This document shows, piece by piece, positions 1 through 10,384 of a stretch of 64,000 bases of DNA. Source of the stretch: Diaphorobacter limosus (lineage in GTDB: Bacteria > Pseudomonadota > Gammaproteobacteria > Burkholderiales > Burkholderiaceae_C); contig NZ_CP136921.1 of the NCBI RefSeq assembly GCF_033100095.1, positions 1,334,501-1,398,500 on the forward strand. Reading direction: 5' to 3'. Each line of letters begins with the position of its first letter. Position 1 is the stretch's first letter. The position numbers and the translations under genes were made by a program. The notes beneath the pieces were generated by a model that searched no databases, had not been told where the DNA came from, and saw only the letters and a list, made by a program, of their open reading frames with translations.

Positions 1-100
1 GCACCCGAGCCGCCATACCGTCATCATCAAATGCCGCCTGCACCGTTGTCGCCAAGAGTCCCAGGCAAAGAGCCAGACCAAGGCGTGCCAAGCTGACCAT
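1..100 (-). CDS. Partial secreted protein, N-terminal signal peptide only
   Basis: Only the first 33 codons are inside the window; the gene runs off the left edge. The start codon is at 100-98 on the minus strand. The sequence begins MVSLARLGLALCLGLL and continues to a likely signal-peptidase site at VQA|AF, so the product is probably exported to the periplasm or cell surface. It starts 6 bp after the stop of the short-chain dehydrogenase, with a GGTGAG-like ribosome site, which suggests one operon. Nothing of the mature domain is visible. A small secreted protein such as a c-type cytochrome is possible, but no haem motif is in view, so no function is assigned. Confidence 0.55.
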   Translation of the reverse strand, partial: MVSLARLGLALCLGLLATTVQAAFDDDGMAARV

Positions 101-106
101 GTGTGC

Positions 107-862
107 TCACCCACGTCCGGCAAAGGGCATCTTCGTGGCCATCACGGTGTGGAACATGACGTTGGCCTCCAGCGGCAGGTTGGCCATGTACAGCACGCTT
201 TGGCCGACGATGGCCACATCCATCAAGGGCTCGGCCGCAATCTGGCCGTTGGCCTGCTGCACCCCCTGCGTCATGCGCTGGGCCAGTTCGGTCTCCGCGT
301 TGCCTACATCGATCTGACCCACGGCAATATCGTACTTACGCCCGTCCAGGGATGCGGTCTTGGTCATGCCCATCACGGCATGCTTGGTCGCGGTGTAGGC
401 GACGGAGTTGGGCCGCGGAGTATGCGCCGAGATGGAGCCGTTGTTGATGATGCGCCCGCCGCGCGGCGACTGCGACTTCATCACGCGAAAGGCGTTCTGC
501 ATGCAATAAAACATGCCGCTGAGGTTGATGTCCACCACATCTTTCCACTGCTGCACCGACAGATCTTCCAGCGGTATCGCGGGCGCGCCCACGCCGGCGT
601 TGTTGAATAGCAAGTCCACGCGGCCGAACTGCTGCACCGTGCGGTCGAACAGCTGGCGCACTGCCTCGGGGTCAGCGACATCCGTGGGAACGGCCAGGGC
701 GCGCGTACCTGCGCCGGACTCCAGCGCCACCTGCAACAGCGGCTCTTCGCGCCGACCCGCCAGGGCCACGCTCCAGCCATCCCTGAGCAAGGCCAATGCC
801 GCGGCCTTGCCTATGCCCGTGCCGGCACCCGTGACGATGGCGATTCTTGCAGTCTGCGTCAT
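107..862 (-). CDS. Short-chain dehydrogenase/reductase (SDR) family oxidoreductase
   Basis: A classical SDR of 251 residues that should catalyse NAD(P)-dependent oxidation or reduction of an unidentified alcohol or ketone in the cytoplasm. The nucleotide-binding motif TGAGTGIG is at residues 11-18, NNAG at 87-90, the catalytic serine region at 143-145, and the YxxxK pair at Tyr156 and Lys160. The start at 862 was preferred to a longer in-frame start at 889 because GGAG precedes it at good distance and family members begin just before the beta-1 strand. A partial secreted protein follows 6 bp downstream. The substrate cannot be deduced from sequence. Confidence 0.87.
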   Translation of the reverse strand: MTQTARIAIVTGAGTGIGKAAALALLRDGWSVALAGRREEPLLQVALESGAGTRALAVPTDVADPEAVRQLFDRTVQQFGRVDLLFNNAGVGAPAIPLEDLSVQQWKDVVDINLSGMFYCMQNAFRVMKSQSPRGGRIINNGSISAHTPRPNSVAYTATKHAVMGMTKTASLDGRKYDIAVGQIDVGNAETELAQRMTQGVQQANGQIAAEPLMDVAIVGQSVLYMANLPLEANVMFHTVMATKMPFAGRG

Positions 863-885
863 GTCTGATCTCCGATTGCTGCGAC

Positions 886-3213
886 TCAAGGGCGCGGCTT
901 GCGCCCTTTTGCGCCTGGTTTTCCACCGGCCTTGCCGCCGTTTCTGGACTCACCCTTGCCGGCGCCATGCTTCTTGCCGGAGCCGCCGTGGCCGTGATCC
1001 TTGTCTTTGTGGCCAAGCATGTCATGGCTCCTGGCAAAGCCTTGGGGCTGCGAGGCATCCCTCAAGCGCGCATCCTGCTCGGGGGGGCGCTTGCCGCCAT
1101 CGCGCGCCTTGGCTGGCTTGCCCTGCACCGTCTCGCCCGTTTCATCCACCAGGCGAAAGTCGATCTTGCGGCCATCCAGATCCACGCGGCTCACCTGGAC
1201 GCGCACGCGCGCACCAATCGAGTAGCGAATACCCGTGCGCTCGCCACGCAGCTCCTGGCGCGCTTCGTCGAACTTGAAGTACTCGCCACCCAGCTCGGTG
1301 ATGTGCACCAGGCCCTCGACATACAGGGCATCCAGCGTCACGAAGATGCCGAAACTGGTCACGGCGCTGACCACGCCGCTGTACTCCTCGCCCAGGTGCT
1401 CGCGCATGTACTGGCACTTGAGCCATGCCTCCACGTCGCGGCTGGCCTCGTCGGCCCGACGCTCGTTGGCGCTGCAATGCAGGCCCGCGGCCTCCCAGGC
1501 CTGGGTGTCGCGCACGCTGATGGCGCCCTTGCCTGGCCTGATCGCCGGTTCGGCCACCTTGGAGGCCAGGCGCTTGGCCAGCTTGAACTGCGCCTCGCCA
1601 GGCGTGGGCAAGGCCGGAAGCGCGTACTTGGTGCCGGCCAGTATGGACTTGATGACACGGTGCACCAGCAAGTCAGGGTAGCGGCGAATGGGGCTGGTGA
1701 AATGCGTGTAGGCCTCGAACGCCAGGCCAAAGTGGCCACTGTTGATGGGCGTGTAGATCGCCTGCTGCATGGAGCGCAGCAGCATGGTGTGGATCTGCTG
1801 CGCATCGGGCCTGTCCTTGGTGGCCTCGGCAATGGCCTGGAACTCCTCGGGACGCGGGTCGTCACTGATCGACATGCCCACGCCCATGGCCTTCAGATAG
1901 CCGCGCAGGATGTCCTGCTTTTCCGGCGTCGGCCCCTCGTGCACACGGTACAGCGCCGGACGATGCGCCTGCTCGACAAAGTCTGCACTGCAGACATTGG
2001 CCGCCAGCATGGCCTCCTCGATCAGCCTGTGGGCCTCGGTGCGCACGCGCGGCACGATCTTGTCGATGCGGCCGTTGTCGTCGCAAATGATCTGCGTCTC
2101 TGTGGTCTCGAAGTCCACTGCGCCACGCGCCTGGCGTGCAGTCAGCAAGGCGCGATAGCAGTCGTGCAGGTTCAGCAGATTGCCCACGCGATCCTGGTAT
2201 TTCGCTGCCTCCGGCCCACGCGTATTCCCCAGCACGGCCGAAACCTCGTTGTAGGTCAGCCGGGCATGGCTGAGCATCACGGCCGGATAGAACTGATAGG
2301 CCTGTACCTTGCCCTTGGCACTGACCATCATGTCGCAAACCATGCACAGGCGCTCGACATGCGGGTTCAGCGAGCACAGGCCGTTGGAGAGTTTCTCCGG
2401 CAGCATCGGAATCACGCGCCGCGGAAAATACACGCTGGTGGCGCGGTCGTAGGCGTCGATATCGATGTCACTGCCGGTTTCCACATAGTGGCTCACGTCA
2501 GCAATGGCTACCAACAGGCGCCAGCCCTTGCCGCGCCCGACCTTGACGGGCTCGCAATACACGGCATCGTCAAAGTCGCGGGCATCCTCGCCGTCGATGG
2601 TGACGAGTGGAATATCCGTGAGATCGACGCGCCGGCGCTTATCGAGCGCGCGCACCGTGTCGGGCAGTGCCTTGGCCTGCGCCAGACAGGCCTCAGAAAA
2701 CTCATGCGGCACGCCATATTTGCGCACCGCGATCTCCACCTCCATGCCGGGATCGTCCACCTCGCCCAACACTTCGACCACGCGCCCCACGGGCTGACCA
2801 AACAGGGCCGGCGGCTCGGTCAACTGCACCACCACCACCTGGCCGGTGGCAGCGGATCCCGTGGCGCCCTTGGGGATCAGTACGTCCTGGCCGTAGCGCT
2901 TGTCCTCGGGGGCCACCAGCCAAACGCCACTTTCCTGCAACAGCCGGCCGATGATGGGTTGCGGTGGCCGTTCAATGATCTCCAGCACACGCCCCTCGGG
3001 CCGACCACGCTTGTCCTGGCGCACGATGCGCACACGCACCCTATCCTTGTGCAACACGGCGCGCATTTCGTTGGGGGGAATGTAGATGTCCGGCTCACCA
3101 TCATCGCGAATGACGAACCCATGCCCGTCACGGTGACCTTGCACGGAGCCCTCGATCTCATCCGAAGAAATTTGCGCCGCGGACGGGCCGGAGTATTTTT
3201 TTTTGCTATACAA
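886..3213 (-). CDS. rnr: Ribonuclease R, 3'-to-5' exoribonuclease
   Basis: RNase R degrades structured RNA processively from the 3' end in the cytoplasm. The product is 775 residues. It has two cold-shock-like RNA-binding domains at the N-terminus, an RNB catalytic domain with the acidic cluster [10 protein letters not shown] starting near residue 207, an S1 domain from about 610 to 690, and a long Lys/Gly-rich basic tail after about 700, as in other RNase R proteins. No ATG lies at the expected N-terminus. The best start is TTG at 3213-3211 behind GGAAAG. A longer frame exists but runs through the tRNA gene and is not credible. The fourth to sixth codons are a run of nine A bases. The start is only 19 bp from the divergent tRNA-Leu gene, so the promoter must lie within or beyond that tRNA. 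Confidence 0.93.
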   Translation of the reverse strand: MYSKKKYSGPSAAQISSDEIEGSVQGHRDGHGFVIRDDGEPDIYIPPNEMRAVLHKDRVRVRIVRQDKRGRPEGRVLEIIERPPQPIIGRLLQESGVWLVAPEDKRYGQDVLIPKGATGSAATGQVVVVQLTEPPALFGQPVGRVVEVLGEVDDPGMEVEIAVRKYGVPHEFSEACLAQAKALPDTVRALDKRRRVDLTDIPLVTIDGEDARDFDDAVYCEPVKVGRGKGWRLLVAIADVSHYVETGSDIDIDAYDRATSVYFPRRVIPMLPEKLSNGLCSLNPHVERLCMVCDMMVSAKGKVQAYQFYPAVMLSHARLTYNEVSAVLGNTRGPEAAKYQDRVGNLLNLHDCYRALLTARQARGAVDFETTETQIICDDNGRIDKIVPRVRTEAHRLIEEAMLAANVCSADFVEQAHRPALYRVHEGPTPEKQDILRGYLKAMGVGMSISDDPRPEEFQAIAEATKDRPDAQQIHTMLLRSMQQAIYTPINSGHFGLAFEAYTHFTSPIRRYPDLLVHRVIKSILAGTKYALPALPTPGEAQFKLAKRLASKVAEPAIRPGKGAISVRDTQAWEAAGLHCSANERRADEASRDVEAWLKCQYMREHLGEEYSGVVSAVTSFGIFVTLDALYVEGLVHITELGGEYFKFDEARQELRGERTGIRYSIGARVRVQVSRVDLDGRKIDFRLVDETGETVQGKPAKARDGGKRPPEQDARLRDASQPQGFARSHDMLGHKDKDHGHGGSGKKHGAGKGESRNGGKAGGKPGAKGRKPRP

Positions 3214-3232
3214 TCTATTTCTTTCCTGAAAT

Positions 3233-3317
<85 letters not shown>

Positions 3318-3350
3318 AGTTTAACGAGAACCCGCAGGGGTTTTGAGCTC

Positions 3351-3387
3351 AAAGGCCGCTTTCCTCGAAAGCGGCCTTTTTGTTTTT
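3351..3387 (+). terminator. Intrinsic terminator after first tRNA-Leu(CAG)
   Basis: The inverted repeat AAAGGCCGCTTTC-CTC-GAAAGCGGCCTTT is followed by TTGTTTTT, a typical rho-independent terminator. It separates the two tRNA-Leu genes, so each is likely transcribed on its own. Confidence 0.85.
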
Positions 3388-3461
3388 GCCAACACCCGGA
3401 AAGCTGGCGCAACGCAAACCAACTCAGGCGGGTCGCTCGCAAAAATATCAACAAATTTTCT

Positions 3462-3487
3462 TTGACTCCTAAAAATCGCATTACAAT
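3462..3487 (+). promoter_or_regulatory. Possible promoter of second tRNA-Leu(CAG)
   Basis: TTGACT at 3462-3467 and TACAAT at 3482-3487 resemble -35 and -10 boxes and lie 18 nt before the tRNA. The spacing is only 14 nt, which is short for sigma-70, so the -35 assignment is uncertain; the -10 box is better supported. Confidence 0.4.
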
Positions 3488-3504
3488 GCGAGCTTCCCTG
3501 AAAT

Positions 3505-3589
<85 letters not shown>

Positions 3590-3598
3590 AAATAGAAC

Positions 3599-3632
3599 AA
3601 AGGCCGCTGATGAACATCAGCGGCCTTTTTGT
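3599..3632 (+). terminator. Intrinsic terminator after second tRNA-Leu(CAG)
   Basis: The hairpin AAAGGCCGCTGATG-AAC-ATCAGCGGCC is followed by TTTTTG. It ends the tRNA transcript before the convergent DUF349 gene. Confidence 0.85.
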
Positions 3633-3694
3633 TTGCACTCCCTTGGCGCACAAGCATCGCGGCGGCAACACAGTGCCGCCGCACACAAAGCCCG

Positions 3695-6349
3695 CTACTT
3701 GCGCAGCAAAACCTTGAGCACGCTTTGCAGCCGACGGGCGCTGGCCTCATCACTGGCGCCGGCAAGCACCTGGGCAGCATCCTGCGCCCAGGTCTGTGCC
3801 GGAGCCGGATCATTGCGGCGCGTGAGCATTTGCAGCTGCAGGGCGCGGCGAGCAGCCAGTTGATCGGCTGGCGTGGGTACATCGGCGGCCATTTCCAGGC
3901 GCAATAGAGCCTGTTCAGTACCCGTACCTGCCGGGGCTGCGGCAATGGCCTGCCCCCAAGCGGCGCGCACGCCGGCGGACACCTTGCCACCGAGCTCCTG
4001 CAACGTAGGCAGCTGCTCGGCATCGCGGCTCTTCCAGGCCGCCATCAGTTGGGTGAGCGCCTCGCCATGCGCCTGGGCGGCCAGTTTGCGCAACGCGGTT
4101 TGTGCATGCTCCATGGCATCGCGCTGGGCCCGGAAGGCGGTATCGCCCAGGCGCGGTCCGCGTGCTTCAAAAGCTTCGCGCTCGCGGCCACGCCCCGCGC
4201 CATCGCGCGGGCCACGGCCGTCGCGCGCATCACGGCGCTCACTGCCTGGGCGGCCGGCACGTGCCGGTTGCGCCGACTCGGCCTTGCGCATGCCCGGCCT
4301 GTCGTCGCCACGCACCGCCACCACCGGTCGCACGGGAGCGGCAGCAACAGGCTTGGCACTCTCCTGATTTACTTCTGAATTTATAGCTGTTTGCGCTTGA
4401 TCCGCCTGCGTTTGGGGTTGATTTGCATCAGATTCGACTGCCTTGGCCTGTTCCTTGATGGCCAATTCCAGCGCCGCCATTGCAGCGCGAATCTGTTGCG
4501 CATCGCCCGAAGCGCTGGCAGCCTCCAGCGCCTTGGAGGCGTCCAGCACGGCGCGGTCGCGCGCACTCAACTGCTCGGCACTGCGCTCACGCTCGACTGT
4601 CTTGCGGTTGAATGCATCATCAATGGGCTTGCGAAAAGCGTCCCACAGCCTTTGCTCATGCTTGCGATCCAGTGGCACGGACTGGGCCTCTGCCTGCCAG
4701 CGCTGCTGCAGCGCCTTGATGGCGTCAATGCGCAGTGAAGCCGCCGCGCCCAGGGCCTCGGCCTCGGCAATCATGGCCTGGCGCAGCTGCAGGCTGGCCT
4801 TTTGCGCAGTCTCCAGCGGCGCAGCAGCCGCGCCCAGCGCCTGCTTCCAAAGCGGCTGCAGCTCGGCAAACACCTTTTCACTCACATGGCCGCCTGCGCG
4901 CCAGCGCTCGCCAAACTGGTGCAGGGCACGGTTCACGGCCTTCCAGTCGGCCGCCGCCGCGGCCCCCTGCTCCTGCGCCCAGGTGGTCACTTCTTCAATC
5001 AGGGCCATGCGCTGCGCGCGGTGCTCAACCCCTTCGGCGCGCACCTTTTCCAGCCAGGATTCGACCACCTTGTGGGCGGCGTTGCAGGCATCGTCAAACT
5101 TTTTCCACAGTCCATGGTTGGCCGGTGCGCCCTGGTCGGCCTGCTTCCACTGCTCGCGCAGCTGGCGCAGGGTTTCCTGCATCTTGCGGCCACCCAGGGC
5201 CTGGCCATCGGGGCGACGCAGCAACGCCTCGGCTCGGGCCACCAGGTCTTCGCGCACCTGGTCGGCGCTCCAGCGCTGCCAGCCCTCGAGTTCGCCGGCA
5301 GCTACCAGGGCCGCATGCACCTTGCGCTCCAGCTCTGCGTCGATGAAACGGCCATGCGGCTTGAGTATCGCGCGCAGCGCCGCAGCCGCGCCGGCACTGG
5401 CCTTGCCATGCCCTTGGGCAGTCTCCTGCTCCAGCTTGGCCAAGGCTTCGCTCACGGCCTGCACGGCCTTGTCGCGCACCTCGGGATCGACCTTGGGTTT
5501 GGCTGCGGTACGGGCCGGCGCGCTGGCGGCGGCCTCGGCCGGCAAGCCGCGCGCCTGACGCAGCTCATCGGCCCACACTGGCACGGGCGGCAGGGGCGCC
5601 GCCGCGTCCTGGGCAGCGGCCACGGTCAATGCCAGGGCCGACTGAAACGCCTCCCAGACCACCAGCAACTGGCTGCGCGAAGACTCCAGTTGCGTTGGAA
5701 AGCGCGCCTCCACGCTGGGCCAGGCAGCATCGCCCGTCAGCACCTGTGCCTGCTCTTGCCAACGGCCCACATCAGCGCTCAAGGCCTCCAGTGCCGCCTG
5801 GGCGTCCTGCCAGGGCTTGGTGGACAGCACCTCGATGCGCTGTGCCAACAGCACCGCCGCCTCACGCTGCACCTGCACACGGTGCTGCAGGTCTTCAATG
5901 GTCTTCACGCGCTCACTCAGCTGCGCCTTGAGCAGAGACAGCGGCTCGCGCGACAGTGCGGCGCCGGCCTTGGCCGCGTCACGCTGCCAGGCCAGGGCAT
6001 CGGCAATGTTCAGCTGGGCCGCGGCCAGCAACGCCTCGGCCTTGGCCTGCCATTCGGCGGCAATGACCGCCTGCCCCTGCGCACGCCGGATTTCGTCGAG
6101 CCGCTCGCGCACCGCCCGGGCCGCGCCCTTGTCGCGGGCGCTGAGCTCCTTGAAGACCTCCTGCAACTGATCGGTGGCGGGTTGCGTGACAAGCCACTCA
6201 CGGATACGCGCCGAGCGCTCGCCGGACGTGGCGGCCGAGAAAGCGCCGCCCGTCAGAGCATCCAGGGGATGCGGCTCGGTGGTCTTGGTTTGAACCGGGG
6301 TCGCTTCGGGTGCGTCGGACATTTTGCTGCGAGAAGAAAAAGGGAACAT
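3695..6349 (-). CDS. DUF349 domain-containing protein
   Basis: A long (884 residues) soluble, Ala/Gln/Glu-rich, mostly helical protein with repeated W-x-(4-6)-(A/R)-x-LWxxF-type DUF349 units in the central half (for example WKQADQGAPANHGLWKKFDD and ELQPLWKQAL). A basic, Arg/Gly-rich linker (GRPGSERRDARDGRGPRDG) precedes the C-terminal helical part. DUF349 proteins are of unknown biochemical function. The start at 6349 (MFPFSSRSK) was chosen over an upstream in-frame ATG because the extension is not protein-like; MSDAPEA at 6322 is also possible. The reading frame contains a short AT-rich patch at about 4370-4400 that matches one arm of the dispersed palindrome found elsewhere in the window. 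Confidence 0.82.
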   Translation of the reverse strand: MFPFSSRSKMSDAPEATPVQTKTTEPHPLDALTGGAFSAATSGERSARIREWLVTQPATDQLQEVFKELSARDKGAARAVRERLDEIRRAQGQAVIAAEWQAKAEALLAAAQLNIADALAWQRDAAKAGAALSREPLSLLKAQLSERVKTIEDLQHRVQVQREAAVLLAQRIEVLSTKPWQDAQAALEALSADVGRWQEQAQVLTGDAAWPSVEARFPTQLESSRSQLLVVWEAFQSALALTVAAAQDAAAPLPPVPVWADELRQARGLPAEAAASAPARTAAKPKVDPEVRDKAVQAVSEALAKLEQETAQGHGKASAGAAAALRAILKPHGRFIDAELERKVHAALVAAGELEGWQRWSADQVREDLVARAEALLRRPDGQALGGRKMQETLRQLREQWKQADQGAPANHGLWKKFDDACNAAHKVVESWLEKVRAEGVEHRAQRMALIEEVTTWAQEQGAAAAADWKAVNRALHQFGERWRAGGHVSEKVFAELQPLWKQALGAAAAPLETAQKASLQLRQAMIAEAEALGAAASLRIDAIKALQQRWQAEAQSVPLDRKHEQRLWDAFRKPIDDAFNRKTVERERSAEQLSARDRAVLDASKALEAASASGDAQQIRAAMAALELAIKEQAKAVESDANQPQTQADQAQTAINSEVNQESAKPVAAAPVRPVVAVRGDDRPGMRKAESAQPARAGRPGSERRDARDGRGPRDGAGRGREREAFEARGPRLGDTAFRAQRDAMEHAQTALRKLAAQAHGEALTQLMAAWKSRDAEQLPTLQELGGKVSAGVRAAWGQAIAAAPAGTGTEQALLRLEMAADVPTPADQLAARRALQLQMLTRRNDPAPAQTWAQDAAQVLAGASDEASARRLQSVLKVLLRK
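4383..4400 (+). repeat. Half copy of the dispersed GCGC palindrome inside the DUF349 gene
   Basis: ATAGCTGTTTGCGCTT here is identical over 16 bases to the left arm of the intergenic palindrome at 15009-15049. The right arm is not conserved, so it no longer forms the hairpin. It lies in a Gln/Asn-rich linker of the protein, suggesting the element inserted in frame into a tolerant region and then decayed. Confidence 0.5.
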
Positions 6350-6552
6350 GGATTCATCGAGAAAAATGGCGGGCTGCCTGCTGCAGCCCGCACCATGCCA
6401 GGCGAAGAGCCCACGGCCCATGCTTGGCAAAGCTGCTATTTTCGCCTCAATTCAGAGCGCAGCCTTTATCTGGAGCAAGTCAGGCCAATGGCAGCACCAA
6501 AATTGGCCGCCGCCGTACTCGGCATGGCGACACAAGCCGGCACTGCCTGCGC

Positions 6553-9500
6553 TCAACGCGCCGCCAACGCCAGCTCCGCCTTGGGCGCCCAGCTGGCCCC
6601 ACCCTCGCCCGCCGGCTGCAGCTTCGCGGCCCCCACGAACAACCGATCCAGCGGCACCTGCCGGCTGGCGAGGTAGTCGCGCACGGCGACGCCGCGCGCC
6701 AGGGCCAGATCCTGCAAGGCGTTGTCCGGCACGGTGATGCTCTTGAGCAGCAGCGCCTCCATCTCCGGTAGCGGCAAATCCTTGGCCATGCCGACCAGGT
6801 TGCGCGGCTTCTTGATGTCGGAGCGCTGATAGGCCTCCTTGAGCAGGGCCGGATATTCCGCATCGGTCACTGGCGCCACGTCGGCGGCCGACTCGCCCGC
6901 GCGCACGGCCGCACGGCGCTTCTGTGCCTGGGCCAAATCCCGCAGGCGAAGGCGCTTCCAGGCCTCCTGCTCCGCCTGCGGCTGGGCCCAGCCGACCACG
7001 GTGAGCTTGAGGGCCGGCCGGTTGACCAACTGCTCGGCCATCTTGTCGAGCAGTTCACGCGCCTTGTCGTCGAGCACACTGCTGCCCGAGGCGAAATGCA
7101 CCACGCCCTGCTCGTCGGCACCGCCGAACATGCCGGCAAGCAAGGAAAACGGCGCGGTAACCGCCTTCATCACGAGGTTGCCGATCACCTTCAGGATAAC
7201 GCCGCCGAGGCTGAATTGCGGGTCGTTGAGCGAGCCGCTGATGGGCAGATCCAAGTCAATGACCCCATTGCGGTCGGCCAGCAAGGCGACGGCCAGACGC
7301 ACCGGCAGGCTGGCCGGCGCGCCTTCCACGGCGTCGCCAAAAGCCAGTTGGTTGAGCACCAGCTTGTTATTCGCCGTGAGCTGGCCATTGGGCTGCACCT
7401 TATACGACACGTCCATGCTCAGCTTGCCGCGCTCAATGCCATGGCCTGAGTACTTGATGCTGTAGGGCGTCAGGGGCGGCAGCTCTAGGTCACGCATGCG
7501 GCCCTGAATATCGAGGGCCAGCGGCTTGGCCAAGGGGTTCAGCTTGCCGGAGACCTCCAGCGAGGCCGTGCCCTGCGCGCGGCCGCGCAGCTCCAGATCG
7601 GCCATTTGCAATGCACCGCCGGCTTGTGCAGGCACCGACGAAAACGCACTCAACCTGCCGCTCAGCTCGCTCAGGTCGGCCGAATAGTTGGGCTTGATGA
7701 AAAAGTCGGAGAAACGCACCGACCCATTGGTCAGCGCCACCGGCCCGAACCGGATCACCGGCGCCATGGGGTCGGCCGGCTGCGCCGCTGGGGTTTGCGC
7801 GGCCTCGCCTGGTGCTGCTGTTGGCGTAGATGCTGCCTGCACCGATGGCGCGGCCACCCTCGACTCGGCAGCCGCGCCCTTCTGGATGTCCTGCAGGTTG
7901 ATACGGCCGTTCTCATGCACGATGACACGGGCAAAGAAATCACTCAGCGCCGTTTCCTTCACGTCCAGCGCCAGGGGCTGGCCTGGTTTCAGGTTCACGG
8001 CCAGGCCACGCAGCGCCAGGGATTTCCAGCGCAGCAACTCCTCGCCACGCTGAGCGATCCGCATGCCACCCTCGTCCTGTCCATCGCCGGCATCTTCGTC
8101 CTTGGCGCGCACGCGCACCTCGTCCAGCGAGGCGTCGCCCGCCACGGCCACCAACGGGCCGGCCTTGTCCTGCACGTAGCGCAGACTGCCGGTAAAACTG
8201 CCGTCGGCGCGCAGGATGTCCACATTCAAGTCCGCGGTGACATAGGGCTCGAACGCCTGCAAGGGCAGGTGCTGCGCGCGCAGTTTTCCCTGCACGCTCA
8301 GGGCCGGATTCATGGCGACCGAGCCCTCCCAATTCAAGCGGCCCGGCTCGATCCGGCCTGCGGCCACACGGGTATCCAGGCGCACGGCGGCGGGCGCGAG
8401 GCGGCCATCGGCGAAGGCGACATCCCGCAGATGCAACTGCAAACCGGACGCATTGAGTGCCACCGGGCGCTCCGGCACCTCATCACGAAAGGCAATACTG
8501 GCACCGTCCACATCCAGCGCCGCAAGCTTCAGTGCCCAGGGCGCCTCAACCTTCTTCGGTACGGCATGGTTGGGCTGTTGCTCTGGTGCCTGAGCCAGCC
8601 ACTGCTCAAACATCCAATCGCCCTTGGGGCCACGGGACAGCAGCATCCTGGGTTGGTGCAACAACAGGCGCCCCACCGTGGCACGCTGTTCGGGCAGCAT
8701 GACCAGGGCATCCGTCACCTCAAGGCGCCCCAGTTCGGCCACGGACGTCTTGCCCGCATCCGCAATACCTGCCCTGCGCAGGCTTGGGCATTTGTCCTCG
8801 GCGGCGCAGGTCAGTACCAGATTGTCGAGTGACAGCGTTGCCACCTGGGCCACCATGACAGCACCATTCCTGGCCAGGCCAATGTCGGCATCGAGCATGC
8901 CACCCAATGCAGGCTTGAGCACGGCCGCAAGATATGGCGCGGCCATGGCCAGCGGCAAGCCGCGAATGGAGGCTGCCGCCTGCGCCTCTGCATCGGTAGC
9001 CTGCCCGCGCAGCGCCACCCAGGCCGGATCTCCCTTGGCCCCCCCGCCGGACAACCGCGCGCTGGCGCGAAACTGCAGCGGCTGCTTGAAGGGCAGTTCG
9101 ATGGCCGAAGCTTGTAGTTGCAAATTTTCTGCCTTCCATACGGCCGTGCCGCCCGGCAGGCTGGCATCTACCCAATCCACGGTAGCGTCATGTACGCCCA
9201 GGCGCGCCAGCCGCACCTGCCAGGGCGATTCCTGTACCCCTGCGGTTGGTAGGGTTTTGACGCTGGCGTCATCCACCGGTTGATTCACTCCGGGCAGGGT
9301 CAACGCACCCTTGGCATCCCGGCCGATGTGGACATGGACACCACTCCAATCGATGGCAGCAATGTCCACGATGCGCCGCAGAGGTTGCACCTCGTTGAGA
9401 GCCACCTGCAAGGAATCAAAGCTCAGCAATGGTTGCCCCGCAACATCCAGGGTCTGTATCCCCTGCAACTGTGCACTGCCACTGATCTTGACCTGGGGCG

Positions 9501-10311
9501 TGGCATCGACCTGTTCAAAGTCCAGCTTCAAATCGGCATTCAGCGTGCCGGCCCTGAGCCGCACCGGCACCGAGCCGGGGATGTAGCCGCTGAAGGGGGC
9601 AAGATCAAAACCGTGGATCTGCAGGTGCAGATCGGTCTGGCGATTCTGCGCAAACGGAGTGGCCTGCGCGGCCGAATCGAAGGCGCTGCCATTGAGATCG
9701 AATGCCAGGCGCGGAATGACCCGGATTTCGCGGTCTGCAGCAAAGTTGCTCAAGAACGGCAGTTCCAGCTTCAACTGGCGCAGTTGGTGGACTTTGTCCA
9801 CCGTGCGGTCATTGAAATCGATGGCCCCCCCCTGCAACGCAATGTTGTACAGCGCAAAGCGCAGTGGTGACGCAGGCTCTTCATCCGGCTTGCGCTGCTG
9901 CGCCAGGTGTGCCAGTACGTCATCAAAGTCAAACTCGCCAGGGGCGGTCTGGGTGATATGGATCACGGGGTCATCGACCTGCAGAGCGTCCAACACCGGA
10001 GCCAGGCGCCATAGGGATTGCAACTCTGCATCTATATAGATACGTGCGATCTGCACCTGGGGCGACTGGCCATCCTGCGACGCGATGGACAGCCCGCGCA
10101 CGGTCGCCTCCAGCGACCAGGGCGCAAACTCCACCTTCGCCACCGTGACCCTGCGGCCCAGCGCCTCGGACGCGTGCTTTTCGATCTGCGCACGCGCAAT
10201 CGGCGGGACCACCAGCCAGGCCAGCAGCCACAGCCCCAGCAGTCCGGTCACAAGCCAGCTGGCACGCCGGGCCCAGCGATTGCTTTTGATGGTTTGTATG
10301 GCTTGTGACAC
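6553..10311 (-). CDS. DUF748 / AsmA-like envelope protein with OmpA-like C-terminus
   Basis: A 1252-residue protein with one N-terminal membrane anchor (WLVTGLLGLWLLAWLVVPP, residues about 15-33). A long AsmA/DUF748-type beta-rich periplasmic body follows. Near the C-terminus is a segment resembling the OmpA peptidoglycan-associated fold (VVHFASGSSVLDDKARELLD). Relatives are large bridge-like proteins between the inner and outer membranes linked to lipid transport and outer-membrane integrity, so a similar role is inferred. The GTG at 10311 is the best start because the anchor follows directly. Longer in-frame starts up to 10497 would translate the structured upstream RNA region. An intrinsic terminator and an RNA-like region lie 75-330 bp upstream on the same strand. 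Confidence 0.8.
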   Translation of the reverse strand: MSQAIQTIKSNRWARRASWLVTGLLGLWLLAWLVVPPIARAQIEKHASEALGRRVTVAKVEFAPWSLEATVRGLSIASQDGQSPQVQIARIYIDAELQSLWRLAPVLDALQVDDPVIHITQTAPGEFDFDDVLAHLAQQRKPDEEPASPLRFALYNIALQGGAIDFNDRTVDKVHQLRQLKLELPFLSNFAADREIRVIPRLAFDLNGSAFDSAAQATPFAQNRQTDLHLQIHGFDLAPFSGYIPGSVPVRLRAGTLNADLKLDFEQVDATPQVKISGSAQLQGIQTLDVAGQPLLSFDSLQVALNEVQPLRRIVDIAAIDWSGVHVHIGRDAKGALTLPGVNQPVDDASVKTLPTAGVQESPWQVRLARLGVHDATVDWVDASLPGGTAVWKAENLQLQASAIELPFKQPLQFRASARLSGGGAKGDPAWVALRGQATDAEAQAAASIRGLPLAMAAPYLAAVLKPALGGMLDADIGLARNGAVMVAQVATLSLDNLVLTCAAEDKCPSLRRAGIADAGKTSVAELGRLEVTDALVMLPEQRATVGRLLLHQPRMLLSRGPKGDWMFEQWLAQAPEQQPNHAVPKKVEAPWALKLAALDVDGASIAFRDEVPERPVALNASGLQLHLRDVAFADGRLAPAAVRLDTRVAAGRIEPGRLNWEGSVAMNPALSVQGKLRAQHLPLQAFEPYVTADLNVDILRADGSFTGSLRYVQDKAGPLVAVAGDASLDEVRVRAKDEDAGDGQDEGGMRIAQRGEELLRWKSLALRGLAVNLKPGQPLALDVKETALSDFFARVIVHENGRINLQDIQKGAAAESRVAAPSVQAASTPTAAPGEAAQTPAAQPADPMAPVIRFGPVALTNGSVRFSDFFIKPNYSADLSELSGRLSAFSSVPAQAGGALQMADLELRGRAQGTASLEVSGKLNPLAKPLALDIQGRMRDLELPPLTPYSIKYSGHGIERGKLSMDVSYKVQPNGQLTANNKLVLNQLAFGDAVEGAPASLPVRLAVALLADRNGVIDLDLPISGSLNDPQFSLGGVILKVIGNLVMKAVTAPFSLLAGMFGGADEQGVVHFASGSSVLDDKARELLDKMAEQLVNRPALKLTVVGWAQPQAEQEAWKRLRLRDLAQAQKRRAAVRAGESAADVAPVTDAEYPALLKEAYQRSDIKKPRNLVGMAKDLPLPEMEALLLKSITVPDNALQDLALARGVAVRDYLASRQVPLDRLFVGAAKLQPAGEGGASWAPKAELALAAR

Positions 10312-10384
10312 GCGGCACCCAATCCCTGGAACAACAGGCGCAATTGAATCAGCGAACACCTGGACGCCAATGTAAAAGAGTGCA

